A stretch of DNA of 64,000 bases from Collinsella aerofaciens (GTDB lineage Bacteria; Actinomycetota; Coriobacteriia; Coriobacteriales; Coriobacteriaceae). Location: assembly GCF_015670795.1 (NCBI RefSeq), contig NZ_JADPCJ010000006.1:1-64000 (forward strand), written 5' to 3'. Shown here piece by piece: positions 8,352 to 16,415 of this stretch. Below the pieces are notes generated by a model that was not told the DNA's origin, searched no databases, and saw only the letters and a list, made by a program, of their open reading frames with translations. The translations under genes were made by a program, and so were the position numbers. Position 1 is the first letter of the stretch, and each line of letters begins with the position of its first letter.

Positions 8352-9470
8352 ATGAAGGCCGTTTATTGCCCCTACTGCGGCGGTCGGACCAAGCGCAACG
8401 GCAGGACCTCATCGGGGTCCCAGCGGTGGAGGTGCACGGCCTGCGGCGCGTCGACGACGGTGAGGTACGACGACACGGCGGCAAGGCTGGACGAGTTCCT
8501 CGGGTGGCTCCTCTCCAAGGACTCCCAGGCGGCGATGCCGGGCGGCGGACGGTCCTTCAGGCGCAGGACGGCCGAGTTCTGGGAGGTCTGGCCCATGCCC
8601 GTCCCCGACGGCGAGCTGCACCGCGTGCTCTACGTCGACGGGATCTGGGTCGCGCGCGACCTCGTGGTGCTCATATGCTGCAGCGGCGAGAGGGTGGTCT
8701 CCTGGTACATGGCGAGGTCGGAGAGCTCGAGGGCGTGGTCGGCCCTCATGGCGCCGATCCCGGCGCCCGAGGTGGTCGTCACCGACGGCGGGAGCGGGTT
8801 CGCCAAGGCCGTGCGCGAGACCTGGCCGCGCACCAGGGTCCAGAGGTGCACCTTCCACGCCTTCTCGCAGGTCAAGCGCTACACGACGACGCGGCCGAAG
8901 CTCCAGGCGGGGCGCGAGCTCTACCTCATCGCGCGCGACCTCATGGGCATCGAGGCGCTGCACCAGGCCGAGCTCTGGGTCGAGCGCTACCTCGACTGGT
9001 GCGGGTTCTGGGCCGACTTCCTGGAGGACAGGACCGTGGTGGACGGCAGGAGGGTCTACACCCACGAGAGGCTGAGGCGGGCGCGCTCGTCGCTGTCGTC
9101 GCTGGTGTCGGCGGGGACGCTGTTCACCTACCTCGACCCCGCCCTGGCCAAGGCCGGCCCGCTGCCGTCGACCAACAACATGATCGAGGGAGGGGTGAAC
9201 TCGCAGCCGGGGGCCGTCCTGCGCAACCACCGGGGGCTGACGTCGGTCAAGCGCGTGAAGGCGGTGCTCTGGTGGTGCCACGCGCACTCGGGGGACGCGA
9301 GGGCGGCCCGCGGGAAGCCCGCCGCGATGCCGACCGACGCGGACATCGACTTCCTGTTCAGCGTCTGCTCCGCCTTGCCGTCGCGCGAGGCCGGAGGGCC
9401 GGAGTGGGGCGACAGGGCCGTGTGGGAGGACCTCCACCACAGGGACCCGTACCCGTTCTGGCTGGATTAA
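8352..9470 (+). CDS. IS1249-like transposase
   Basis: A 372-residue DDE transposase. An N-terminal zinc ribbon (C6, C9, C28, C31 in CPYCGG...RCTACGAS) precedes an RNase H-like core with D96 (LYVDGIW), D145 (VVTDGGSG) and E279 (NNMIEGGVNS), and the CTFHAF segment lies after the second Asp, as in IS1249/IS256-type enzymes. ATG at 8352 is chosen because AAGAGG lies at 8341-8346; a GTG six bases earlier is also in frame but sits on that ribosome site. The length is normal and no frameshift is seen, so the enzyme is probably active. The gene is very GC-rich. Confidence 0.93.
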   Translation: MKAVYCPYCGGRTKRNGRTSSGSQRWRCTACGASTTVRYDDTAARLDEFLGWLLSKDSQAAMPGGGRSFRRRTAEFWEVWPMPVPDGELHRVLYVDGIWVARDLVVLICCSGERVVSWYMARSESSRAWSALMAPIPAPEVVVTDGGSGFAKAVRETWPRTRVQRCTFHAFSQVKRYTTTRPKLQAGRELYLIARDLMGIEALHQAELWVERYLDWCGFWADFLEDRTVVDGRRVYTHERLRRARSSLSSLVSAGTLFTYLDPALAKAGPLPSTNNMIEGGVNSQPGAVLRNHRGLTSVKRVKAVLWWCHAHSGDARAARGKPAAMPTDADIDFLFSVCSALPSREAGGPEWGDRAVWEDLHHRDPYPFWLD

Positions 9471-9494
9471 TGGATGGAAACGGATGTTCTATCG

Positions 9495-9519
9495 GGACAC
9501 ACATTTTGTCCTATAAGCC
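9495..9519 (-). repeat. Right terminal inverted repeat of the IS
   Basis: Perfect 25-base inverse of the left end at 8166-8190. Confidence 0.92.
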
Positions 9520-9527
9520 TAAATATG
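9520..9527. repeat. Target site duplication, right copy
   Basis: TAAATATG, identical to 8158-8165 and directly next to the right end of the element. Confidence 0.9.
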
Positions 9528-9546
9528 TCTTGTAGTAATGAAATAT

Positions 9547-11913
9547 CTATCTCATTTCAAACATAAATAATGTCTCTATTGTTCCGCCGTTTGACCATGT
9601 TTGAACATTTGCTCCATCTCTTGCCATTGCAAGTCTAACGTTTAAGTATTCATTTGCTTCAGCTAGTTGTACGGTGAATCCATTTTTATGTTTTGATAGC
9701 TTCCAATGCTGAAGATTTGAACCGGTATATGTTGCCTGCGAAACGTTTGCGCCGTCCTTGACAGCTTCTGCTGTTAGCGCCTTTTTGGAGTGTACAAAAA
9801 TAAATGTGTATGTTCCGTCTCCCTGTCTTCTAAGATCAACTGATTGATTTGGGGAATTGTAGTCAGTCCAAATTTGAGCATTTGCAAAATCATCTTGGGA
9901 CGCCAAGCGAATGTCGATTGTTTTTGTCGTGTCAAGTTTGGTTTTTATGGCGTACCTACCGTTTGGAAGTGCATCGAGTTCAGTTGGAATAAGATTAAAG
10001 ATTGTTTCGGACACACCGCCATTTGACCAAGTTTGAATATTTGTGCCGTTTCTTGTGTCGGCTCTTCTAACATTTAGCCACTGGTTCCCTGCTTTATTTT
10101 TTATTGTATATCCTGCCCCCATTCGTTCGACAACCCATCTCTGTAGATCGGAACCATCTAAACTTGACTGACTAACATTCGATCCATCACGATTTGATTC
10201 AGCAGACATCGCTTTTCCTGAATGAACGAACGTAATAAGATAGGTGCCGTCATTTTGGAATTGGAGGTTGACCTTTTGTTGTCTGCCGCCATGATCTTGC
10301 CAGAGCTGTACATTCGCCCTATCGTTCTTCGACTCCATGCGAACGTCTAGGGCTTTTGATTGGTCGAGGCATGAGTATATGGAATACATTCCGTTGGGCA
10401 AAACCGGTGTAGCGGCTGGTTTGATTTGCAAGAACTTTGCCGTGAATTTGAACGTAGCAATCCAAGTAGTGCTGGTTTGTGTAGTGACTATTGATGCCGC
10501 TTTTAGCTCTGCCTGTTCAATTTCGGTCTTCCACTCTCTCAGATTCATCGCGTACGCAACAATCCCGTTCTGAATCCCCGAGATGCTCGGCGGGAACGAC
10601 TGGTTGTCAGCATCGATGGAAAAGCTCTCTTCCTTGGCATCCAGATGCTCCTGAATTCGGTCGGCATACTTCCCTGCCCATTCGTCTGCCTTGCCATTTC
10701 GCACAAAGTAATTGTTGGATAGGTCGGTCGAGCGGTAGGCGTAGTCGTCCATCTGGTAATTTGCCGTGTGATCGGAGTGGGCGATTGCCATGAGCTCGTC
10801 GGTCAGGCCAAAGTAAAGATGGCGCTGGTCCAGGTCTCCGTACCAGTTGTCGCTGGTATCGTCCCAGGTTAGGTCCATCTGGCACCATTTGCCGTCGATC
10901 TTTACGGCGTTCCAGGTGTGGCCGTTGCCGGTGATGCGGCCGTTGGCGATGCCCGCTGCGTCAAGGAGCTTGGAGTAGATGCGCTGGTAGCTCTCGCAGG
11001 TGCCCTGGTGGCGCGTGAGGCCGCTTTCGGCCGAGCACCAGTTGAGGCTGTGGTCGTACTCCAGCTGGTCGAGCGTCCAGTCGTGGAGCCACAGCGCCAT
11101 GTCGTATTCCGAGCCGTTTGTCTGCTGCCTGCACAGGTCCGCGGCGTCGTTGACGATCTGCGTGACGCTTGGGCGGGCGGCGTCGTTTACTGTTACCTCC
11201 GCCGTGGTGCGCAGGTAGTAGATCCCCTTGTCGTTTTGGGGGTCGTATCTGTCGTTGTCCATAAAGTAGAAGTAGATGCGGTACGTGCCCGATGCCGTGA
11301 AGTCAAAGGTAAAGTCGTGGCCCGCGGTGCCCAGGCTGCAGTAGCTGGCCCATGCTGGGCGCGACGGGTCGCAGACGCTTTCATGGCTACCGCCGTCCCA
11401 GTAGGTGGGCACGTCCATGCGCGCCTTGGCCTGGGACGAGCCGTTGGTTTGGGTTACGTGGAAGGTCGTCGCGGTGCCCGCGGGGGCGTCGTTCCACGAG
11501 ACGGTAAAGGTGACGCCGTTTTGGGTTGCGGTGGCGGAGTGGGCGTAGGTGGTTTGTGACGTGGTGGAGATGGCAGTGGGGGTGGGGTTGGCTTGGGCTC
11601 GGAGGGATGGGGTGGGGGTGCCGGTTGCGGCGGTGGTGCCTGTTGCGGTGGCGTTGCCGTCAGCGCTTTCCGTGTTGGCTGCGCTGGTGTCGATGAATGT
11701 TGCGGTGCTGTCCTCTGCGGTACCTGTTGTCGCATTTGTGTTGGTGCCGTCTTCAGTCTTGCCTGTGTCGCCGTTCGTGGCGTCGGCTTGTGCCTGCTGC
11801 TCGGCTGTTGCCTGAGGCTGGATGGCTTCCGCGATGGCCGCCATGGGCATCGTCGCGCTGAACATGGACGTGCACGCGATCGCACAGAGCAGGTAGTAAA
11901 GGGGTCGTTTCAT
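9547..11913 (-). CDS. Secreted transglutaminase-like protein with C-terminal ricin-type lectin repeats
   Basis: A 788-residue exported protein. The start at 11913 (MKRPLYYLL) has GAGAGG upstream and gives a clear signal peptide ending near residue 30 (AAIAEA); an earlier in-frame start lacks this. Residues about 35-125 are a low-complexity Ala/Thr linker. A transglutaminase/protease-like core follows with C306 (GTCESY), H332 (GHTWNAV) and D347 (QMDLTWDD), the expected catalytic triad. Residues about 505-788 form ricin-type beta-trefoil repeats with six QxW motifs (QLW, QRW, QTW, QIW, QHW, QTW). The lectin half is AT-rich and the first two thirds GC-rich, as if two sources were joined near residue 460. 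It may bind host or self glycans and process or cross-link proteins. No LPXTG anchor is seen. Confidence 0.85.
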   Translation of the reverse strand: MKRPLYYLLCAIACTSMFSATMPMAAIAEAIQPQATAEQQAQADATNGDTGKTEDGTNTNATTGTAEDSTATFIDTSAANTESADGNATATGTTAATGTPTPSLRAQANPTPTAISTTSQTTYAHSATATQNGVTFTVSWNDAPAGTATTFHVTQTNGSSQAKARMDVPTYWDGGSHESVCDPSRPAWASYCSLGTAGHDFTFDFTASGTYRIYFYFMDNDRYDPQNDKGIYYLRTTAEVTVNDAARPSVTQIVNDAADLCRQQTNGSEYDMALWLHDWTLDQLEYDHSLNWCSAESGLTRHQGTCESYQRIYSKLLDAAGIANGRITGNGHTWNAVKIDGKWCQMDLTWDDTSDNWYGDLDQRHLYFGLTDELMAIAHSDHTANYQMDDYAYRSTDLSNNYFVRNGKADEWAGKYADRIQEHLDAKEESFSIDADNQSFPPSISGIQNGIVAYAMNLREWKTEIEQAELKAASIVTTQTSTTWIATFKFTAKFLQIKPAATPVLPNGMYSIYSCLDQSKALDVRMESKNDRANVQLWQDHGGRQQKVNLQFQNDGTYLITFVHSGKAMSAESNRDGSNVSQSSLDGSDLQRWVVERMGAGYTIKNKAGNQWLNVRRADTRNGTNIQTWSNGGVSETIFNLIPTELDALPNGRYAIKTKLDTTKTIDIRLASQDDFANAQIWTDYNSPNQSVDLRRQGDGTYTFIFVHSKKALTAEAVKDGANVSQATYTGSNLQHWKLSKHKNGFTVQLAEANEYLNVRLAMARDGANVQTWSNGGTIETLFMFEMR

Positions 11914-12774
11914 AGCGGAGCCTCTCGGTGAGCAGCCAATAGGGTCCGAAGGCAGCTCCAGGCCAGCACTCCGCACATATTTTGTTGGGGATTATTTTAC
12001 GGGAACACCAGTCAACATCAGCGAACTTTCTGGGGGAATGTTGGGGTGGGGGAGAGGGAGCGGGCTCGCTTTAGTCCCCGGCGGCGTTCTGACCTGTGCT
12101 GGGTTGGCTATACGCGATGCTGAATCTTCAACATGAGGCCGTCTTGCGCCTCTTCGAGGCTCGGCACTGAGGCCTTCCAGGAAAAGTCTGCGAGGCTGCT
12201 GTCTAGTTTATTGCGGCTTACGACCGGGCAATAAGCGGGCGTCTCAACATGTTGGTCAAGCAAAATCTTTTGTTAATTTCGAACAGGTATTCGATGTGGA
12301 TGACTTTGTACCGGGCGAAAGCGATTGAGTCTAATTATGTTTTCATGCAGGTCAAGGGTGCTGTCTACAAGGGGATGAGCTGACTCGTAATTTCGCGTGA
12401 ATAAGTTCCGCATTATTTTAGCTGCGTTTACCTGTTAAAACACAACATCTTGTGCTCATCATCAAAAAAGAATACAGGATATGGAACTGGCGAAGGGCTA
12501 CAATTGAAACAACGAGAAGCGTCGTTTCCCCATTACAACCTAATTGTTCGGAAGGAGTCGGATGGAATAGTTGTCAAAATCGAGGCCATATTGATGGTCC
12601 ATTAAATTTCTTTAGGGGCGTGTGCGCTTATTGGTCAACAGCAGTATGCCCCCCCGTTTGTTCAAATCATTTCCAAATAGCTCTTCTTCAAGAACCTGAC
12701 ACTTGCGTGGCGGGGTGGGTTAGTTTGTAAAAAATGCGAAGGATGGCTTTTGGATTCTTGGAGGTGCGTAATTA
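11914..12774. other. 861-bp spacer without a convincing gene
   Basis: Holds the leader of the minus-strand transglutaminase gene on its left and the upstream region of the membrane/MBL pair on its right. The only sizeable open frame (12452-12730, GTG start) lacks a ribosome site, has no recognisable motif and an odd Trp/Cys-rich composition, so it is not called. No convincing promoter pair was found for either flanking gene. The stretch may contain decayed gene remnants. Confidence 0.5.
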
Positions 12775-13287
12775 TTGGCCAATAACTATCTAGATGATTT
12801 GCTTGGAAAAATCTCTGCTTACGATCTGTTCAATGTGCTCTTACCGGGTGCACTCGTAACATATTCCGTCAGTCAGATGCCGTTGGGCAGTTGTATCGAC
12901 TGCTCTAACTGGCTGGCACTATTTGTGATGAGTTATGTTCTCGGTCTTATTGCGTCGCGGATTGGCTCTCTTTGCATTGAACCGTTGGTCCGCAAACTAC
13001 AACCGACCGGAAAGCGGGACTATTCTGCCTTTGCATATGCTCAGAAACGCGATCCAAAGGTCGAGCAGCTCTTAATGATTTCAAATATGTATCGCAGCCT
13101 GGCGGGGGCCGGTGTCCTGCTCGTAATTATTCTGCTTGCATCATTGTTGCCGGAATCTCATCGGCTTCCAGCGGCGCTGTGCTCTTTTATCGCCTTATTT
13201 GTTGCCTCCTGGATCAAGCAGGAACGGTATGTAGAAAAACGAATCAACTTCAATCTTGAGGAGTGTGATAACCATGAGCGAGATTAA
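12775..13287 (+). CDS. Uncharacterised small membrane protein paired with an MBL-fold gene
   Basis: A 170-residue protein not assigned to a named family. It begins with an amphipathic stretch (LLGKISAYDLFNVLLPGALVTY), has two hydrophobic segments in the first 70 residues (about 17-32 and 45-63), a charged cytosol-like loop (PLVRKLQPTGKRDYSAF), then two more hydrophobic segments (about 110-126 and 130-146) and a charged tail, so about four membrane spans. TTG at 12775 is taken as start because GGAGGTG lies at 12759-12765. It overlaps the next gene by 14 bases, so the two are almost certainly co-translated. The compact spans, partner enzyme and accessory location suggest an effector or anchor of a defence-like pair; this is inference. 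Confidence 0.75.
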   Translation: MANNYLDDLLGKISAYDLFNVLLPGALVTYSVSQMPLGSCIDCSNWLALFVMSYVLGLIASRIGSLCIEPLVRKLQPTGKRDYSAFAYAQKRDPKVEQLLMISNMYRSLAGAGVLLVIILLASLLPESHRLPAALCSFIALFVASWIKQERYVEKRINFNLEECDNHERD

Positions 13288-14173
13288 GTCTCTGTCCGTT
13301 GATAACGGCGACATGTTTTATATCAATCACAATACTGATAACTTCAGCATGATTGACTGTAATATTACCGATGAGCGTAAGTCGGAAATCCTTGATGAGG
13401 TCAAAAACCTTGCAGGGAAAAAGGGCGTCGTTCGTTTTATCAGTACGCATCCGGACCAAGATCATATTCAGGGTATTGAGTATCTTGATGAGCTCGGGCT
13501 TATTAAGAATTTCTATTACGTTGACAATAATGTCTCCAAGTCCACGGAGACTGAGAGTTTCAAAAAGTATAAAGATCTGAAGGAGTCGTCGTGCGCTTAC
13601 AAAATATACAAGGGGTGTAAGCGCAAATGGATGAACGTTTCTGATGGTGAGCGCGGTTCTGCTGGGATTAGCGTCCTCTGGCCCGATGTGAATAATGAGA
13701 CCTTCCGGGATGCTTTGCGGGATGCCGAAAGCTCTGATAAACCCAATAATATTAGTCCTGCGATTGTCTACTCTCTTGATGAAGGGGTCCGTGCGCTTTG
13801 GCTTGGTGACATGGAGAATGACTACATGGAGGCGATCGAAGATGACATTGCGCTTTCGCCTGTGGACATTCTTTTTGCGCCGCATCATGGACGGAAGTCC
13901 GGTCGCGTTCCTAAGACATGGTTGGATAAGCTGGACCCTCGGTTGATCGTTGTGGGAAAAGCTCCGTCAGACGAGCTTGAGTATTACTCGAATTACAACA
14001 CTCTGACACAGAACAGCGCTGGCGATATTTTGTTCTGTTGCGAGGCCGGTAAGACTCACGTTTACGTTGGATCTCCTTCTTACAGTGTCAATTTTTTAGA
14101 CCGAGACCCTAATGCATCGGTTGTGAAGGGTTCGCTGTATTATTTGGGCTCTTTTGATTGCGGTGACCGTTAG
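13274..14173 (+). CDS. ComEC-like metallo-beta-lactamase-fold hydrolase
   Basis: A 299-residue MBL-fold protein. The metal ligands are visible: H59-x-D61-x-D63-H64 (STHPDQDH), D179 (LGDMEND) and H204-H205 (FAPHHGRKSG). The HxDxDH form and the HHG-x-K-S-G segment are those of the ComEC/Rec2 MBL domain, which acts on nucleic acid or phosphodiester substrates, rather than of beta-lactamases. ATG at 13274 is preferred, with GAGGAG at 13258-13263 in the end of the upstream gene. The protein has no membrane segment or signal peptide and so would act in the cytosol, perhaps docked to its membrane partner. The DNA is lower in GC than the core genes. The substrate is unknown; nuclease, cyclic-nucleotide and small-molecule hydrolase are all possible. 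Confidence 0.82.
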   Translation: MSEIKSLSVDNGDMFYINHNTDNFSMIDCNITDERKSEILDEVKNLAGKKGVVRFISTHPDQDHIQGIEYLDELGLIKNFYYVDNNVSKSTETESFKKYKDLKESSCAYKIYKGCKRKWMNVSDGERGSAGISVLWPDVNNETFRDALRDAESSDKPNNISPAIVYSLDEGVRALWLGDMENDYMEAIEDDIALSPVDILFAPHHGRKSGRVPKTWLDKLDPRLIVVGKAPSDELEYYSNYNTLTQNSAGDILFCCEAGKTHVYVGSPSYSVNFLDRDPNASVVKGSLYYLGSFDCGDR

Positions 14174-14300
14174 TCCTGCTGTCGTCTCGTTCATTCGTGG
14201 CCTGCCCACGCTTTTACCGGACAGGCCTAGATGCGTCCTTTCATTTCATTGAGATGGTGTAGGATATTGTCCTGTAATACAAAAGCTCTGCGGAGCTTTA

Positions 14301-14338
14301 AGGGTGACGCTTTCTGTTAGAGAGTGTTGCCCTTTTTT
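14301..14338 (+). terminator. Intrinsic terminator after the membrane/MBL pair
   Basis: A 14-base stem with several G-T pairs, left arm AGGGTGACGCTTTC (14301-14314) and right arm GAGAGTGTTGCCCT (14320-14333), runs directly into six T bases. A second small hairpin (AAAGCTC, 14282-14288, with GAGCTTT, 14293-14299) lies just before it. It closes the two-gene unit and separates it from the ATPase/RloB unit. Confidence 0.75.
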
Positions 14339-14445
14339 CATGCATGTAATGTGCGACGTGCTAGCTAAACGCCATTCCGGCAATGGGATGGTCGAGTATG
14401 GTCGGTTTGGCACCTTACGCCTGCTGTCATTGGTGTAGTAAGCAC

Positions 14446-14473
14446 TTGATTAAGACTACTTAAAGTCTATAAT
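14446..14473 (+). promoter_or_regulatory. Sigma-70-type promoter of the ATPase/RloB pair with an overlapping inverted repeat
   Basis: The -35 TTGATT (14446-14451) and the perfect -10 TATAAT (14468-14473) are 16 bases apart. An imperfect inverted repeat fills the spacer and both edges (14448-14474, core AGACT at 14453-14457 and AGTCT at 14464-14468), a placement expected for a repressor operator. The rest of the spacer from 14174 to 14521 holds the upstream terminator and no gene. Confidence 0.7.
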
Positions 14474-14521
14474 CAAAGAAAAACTCTGATATATCTTTTC
14501 AAAATAATGAAAGGAATGTTG

Positions 14522-15745
14522 ATGACGATGCTTTGCCAGTTCACCTTCAGGAACTATAGATCCTATCGCGATGAGGCGGAGCTTTCCATGCAGGCGACGC
14601 CGATGAAGGAGTTTGAGCGTTCCCTCATAGAGTGTTCCGACGGGCAGAGTTTCCTTCCGGTGGCTGCGGTGTACGGGCCCAACGCTGGCGGCAAGTCTAA
14701 TCTGCTCGAGGCTCTTGACTACGTTCGTTCGGCGGTAGCCAGACCAATTAGATTGCTGTCTGCCAGCGCTGATACACCAGAGGGTGATCGCCCTTTGATA
14801 GCCCGTTGTTCGGCGTTTGAGTTCGATGACGTGTCTGCTGCCGAGCCCACCGAGTTCGAGCTCTATTACCGCGCGGGCGAGCATGAGTACCGCTATGTTT
14901 TGTCTGTACACGCCGATGAGATCGTGTCCGAAGGGCTGTGGCGGCGTAAATTGGGAGCGTCGCGCACGGCGATGCTGTTCGAGCGCGAGGATACAAAGGT
15001 TGAACTCGGCCCCACACTGCGTAAGCTTGTGACGGCTGCGAGGTTCAACCCGAGCCTGCCGTACCTATCGTTCCTTTGCATCAACTTCGATGCTCCGGTG
15101 GTCCAGGAGGCGGCCAACTGGTTTCTCGACACTGTGTTTCTCAACTACAACAGTTCCTACCTGGAGCGGATGCTCGAGCAAATGCTCGACGAGGGCGACT
15201 CGCGCGAGGTCACGCGTTTTTTGCGCGCCGTTGATGTGCGTATTGATGGCTTCAGAGTGGAAAGGGCGCCGGAGTGGCGCGGCCAGCGCGTCTTCGTGAG
15301 GCACGAGGTGGGCGGCAAGTCATACGAGCTGCGTTTATCCGAGGAATCTGCCGGAACCCAGAAGCTTATGGGGTTGGCTGCGTATCTGATGACAGCGCTT
15401 GAACGTGGTGGCACCGTTGTGGTAGACGAGCTCGACGCCAAACTGCACCCGAAGCTTCTTCGCTATGTGATTCTGTTGTTTAAGGATCCTGAGGTCAACA
15501 AGAATGGCGCGCAGCTCATCTTCTCGTCCCAGGATGTGTCAACCATGCGAAACGATGTGTTCCGCCGTGACGAGATATGGTTCGCTGCGCGCGGCGAGGG
15601 GGAGGCGAGCCAACTGTGGTCTCTCGCCGACATCCACGAGGCAAACGGTAATCTGGTAAGCAAGAACGCGGCTTTCGACAAGCAATACCTGTCCGGTCGC
15701 TACGGCGCCGATCCGTATCTCACCCGCATCGAGGAGTGGGATTAG
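14522..15745 (+). CDS. AAA ATPase of the RloA/AbiLi/OLD type
   Basis: A 407-residue ABC/SMC-like ATPase of the AAA_15/21 group. It starts with the RecF-like LCQFTFRNYRSYRDEAEL, then Walker A GPNAGGKSN (about residue 55), the signature LSEESAGTQKL, Walker B TVVVDELDAKLHP, and a D-loop. The switch-histidine position reads LIFSSQDVSTM, with Gln where relatives usually have His. No nuclease domain is fused; the following gene supplies one. ATG at 14522 is preferred over in-frame ATGs at 14507 and 14516 because AAGGA lies at 14511-14515. With RloB it resembles AbiL-type abortive infection and split OLD nucleases. The role in phage defence is inferred from family and pairing. Confidence 0.85.
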   Translation: MTMLCQFTFRNYRSYRDEAELSMQATPMKEFERSLIECSDGQSFLPVAAVYGPNAGGKSNLLEALDYVRSAVARPIRLLSASADTPEGDRPLIARCSAFEFDDVSAAEPTEFELYYRAGEHEYRYVLSVHADEIVSEGLWRRKLGASRTAMLFEREDTKVELGPTLRKLVTAARFNPSLPYLSFLCINFDAPVVQEAANWFLDTVFLNYNSSYLERMLEQMLDEGDSREVTRFLRAVDVRIDGFRVERAPEWRGQRVFVRHEVGGKSYELRLSEESAGTQKLMGLAAYLMTALERGGTVVVDELDAKLHPKLLRYVILLFKDPEVNKNGAQLIFSSQDVSTMRNDVFRRDEIWFAARGEGEASQLWSLADIHEANGNLVSKNAAFDKQYLSGRYGADPYLTRIEEWD

Positions 15746-15746
15746 C

Positions 15747-16415
15747 ATGGTGGCGAAGAAGCCGAAGGGCTGGCGTAGCGGCAAGCGAGGGGGCCGCTCG
15801 CGCATGGTTCAGATGACGCGTCATCTTGTAGTGAGCGAGGGCAAGGAGACCGAGCCTCGCTACTTTGAGGGTATGCGTGCGGCGTTGGGCGCGGCTAACG
15901 AGCGTAAGGTTGCCATTGTCGTTAAGGGAACCGGCAAACACACGCTTGACCTGCTTGACTTCGCCGTCGAACACTGTCGCTATGCGCCCGAGACGTTCGA
16001 CCATGTGTGGCTCGTGTATGACAAGGATGACTTCCCTGCGTCCGACTTTGACGCGATGGAGCGCAAATGCACCGAGCTCTCCGATGAATCGAGGACCTTC
16101 CACGCGTTGTGGTCGAACCCCTGCTTCGAGCTGTGGCCGCTTTTGCACTTTCGTTATACGTCTGCCCCCATGTCGGCCGCGGAGTGTCAGCGCGCCCTTG
16201 CTCAGGCGATGTCTAAGGACTTGGGCATCGAGTACCGCAAGAACTTGGGCGGGCTGTTCGAAGCAGTGGACGATAAACGGGGCGAGGCACTTCAGCGTGC
16301 TGGGCGCCTCGATACGCACCATAGGGAGCTGGGTAACCTCAAGCCCTCTTTGCAAAATCCCGCAACCAAGGTGGGCGAAATTTTCGATGTAATCGGGCCG
16401 TATCTGGTTGGCTAG
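15747..16415 (+). CDS. RloB family protein (AbiLii-like, Toprim-like nuclease partner)
   Basis: A 222-residue RloB-family protein. A basic N-terminus leads to a Toprim-like pattern: a conserved Glu in VVSEGKETEPRYFEG, then an acidic pair in HVWLVYDKDDFP, and the family segment SNPCFELWPLLHF. Toprim folds cleave or nick DNA with these acidic residues and magnesium. The start codon is one base after the ATPase stop, so the two proteins are made together, as in OLD and Gabija-type systems where the same two activities act jointly. The pairing is the strongest evidence for function; the target and trigger are unknown. No third component is seen downstream. Confidence 0.82.
   Translation: MVAKKPKGWRSGKRGGRSRMVQMTRHLVVSEGKETEPRYFEGMRAALGAANERKVAIVVKGTGKHTLDLLDFAVEHCRYAPETFDHVWLVYDKDDFPASDFDAMERKCTELSDESRTFHALWSNPCFELWPLLHFRYTSAPMSAAECQRALAQAMSKDLGIEYRKNLGGLFEAVDDKRGEALQRAGRLDTHHRELGNLKPSLQNPATKVGEIFDVIGPYLVG

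Larger units (their letters stand above)
8166..9519 (+). mobile_element. IS1249-like insertion sequence (IS256 superfamily), complete
   Basis: A 1,354-bp element bounded by perfect 25-base inverted repeats at 8166-8190 and 9495-9519, both carrying the core GGACAAAATGTGTGTCC, and flanked by an exact 8-base duplication. The single transposase gene is intact. The element is clearly more GC-rich than the AT-rich DNA around it. The perfect ends, the intact gene and the undecayed duplication point to a recent insertion into the spacer between the glycan cluster and the transglutaminase gene. The family name is from the transposase; the exact IS name needs a database match. Confidence 0.92.

Noticed and set aside
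8366-9535. 389-codon open frame overlapping the transposase in another frame
   Set aside because: Arg/Gly/Ala-rich composition typical of an out-of-frame reading of GC-rich DNA; the frame with zinc ribbon and DDE residues is the real gene.
12452-12730. 92-codon open frame in the spacer before the membrane/MBL pair
   Set aside because: GTG start without ribosome site, no motif, odd composition, and it lies in a low-GC spacer where chance frames are common.
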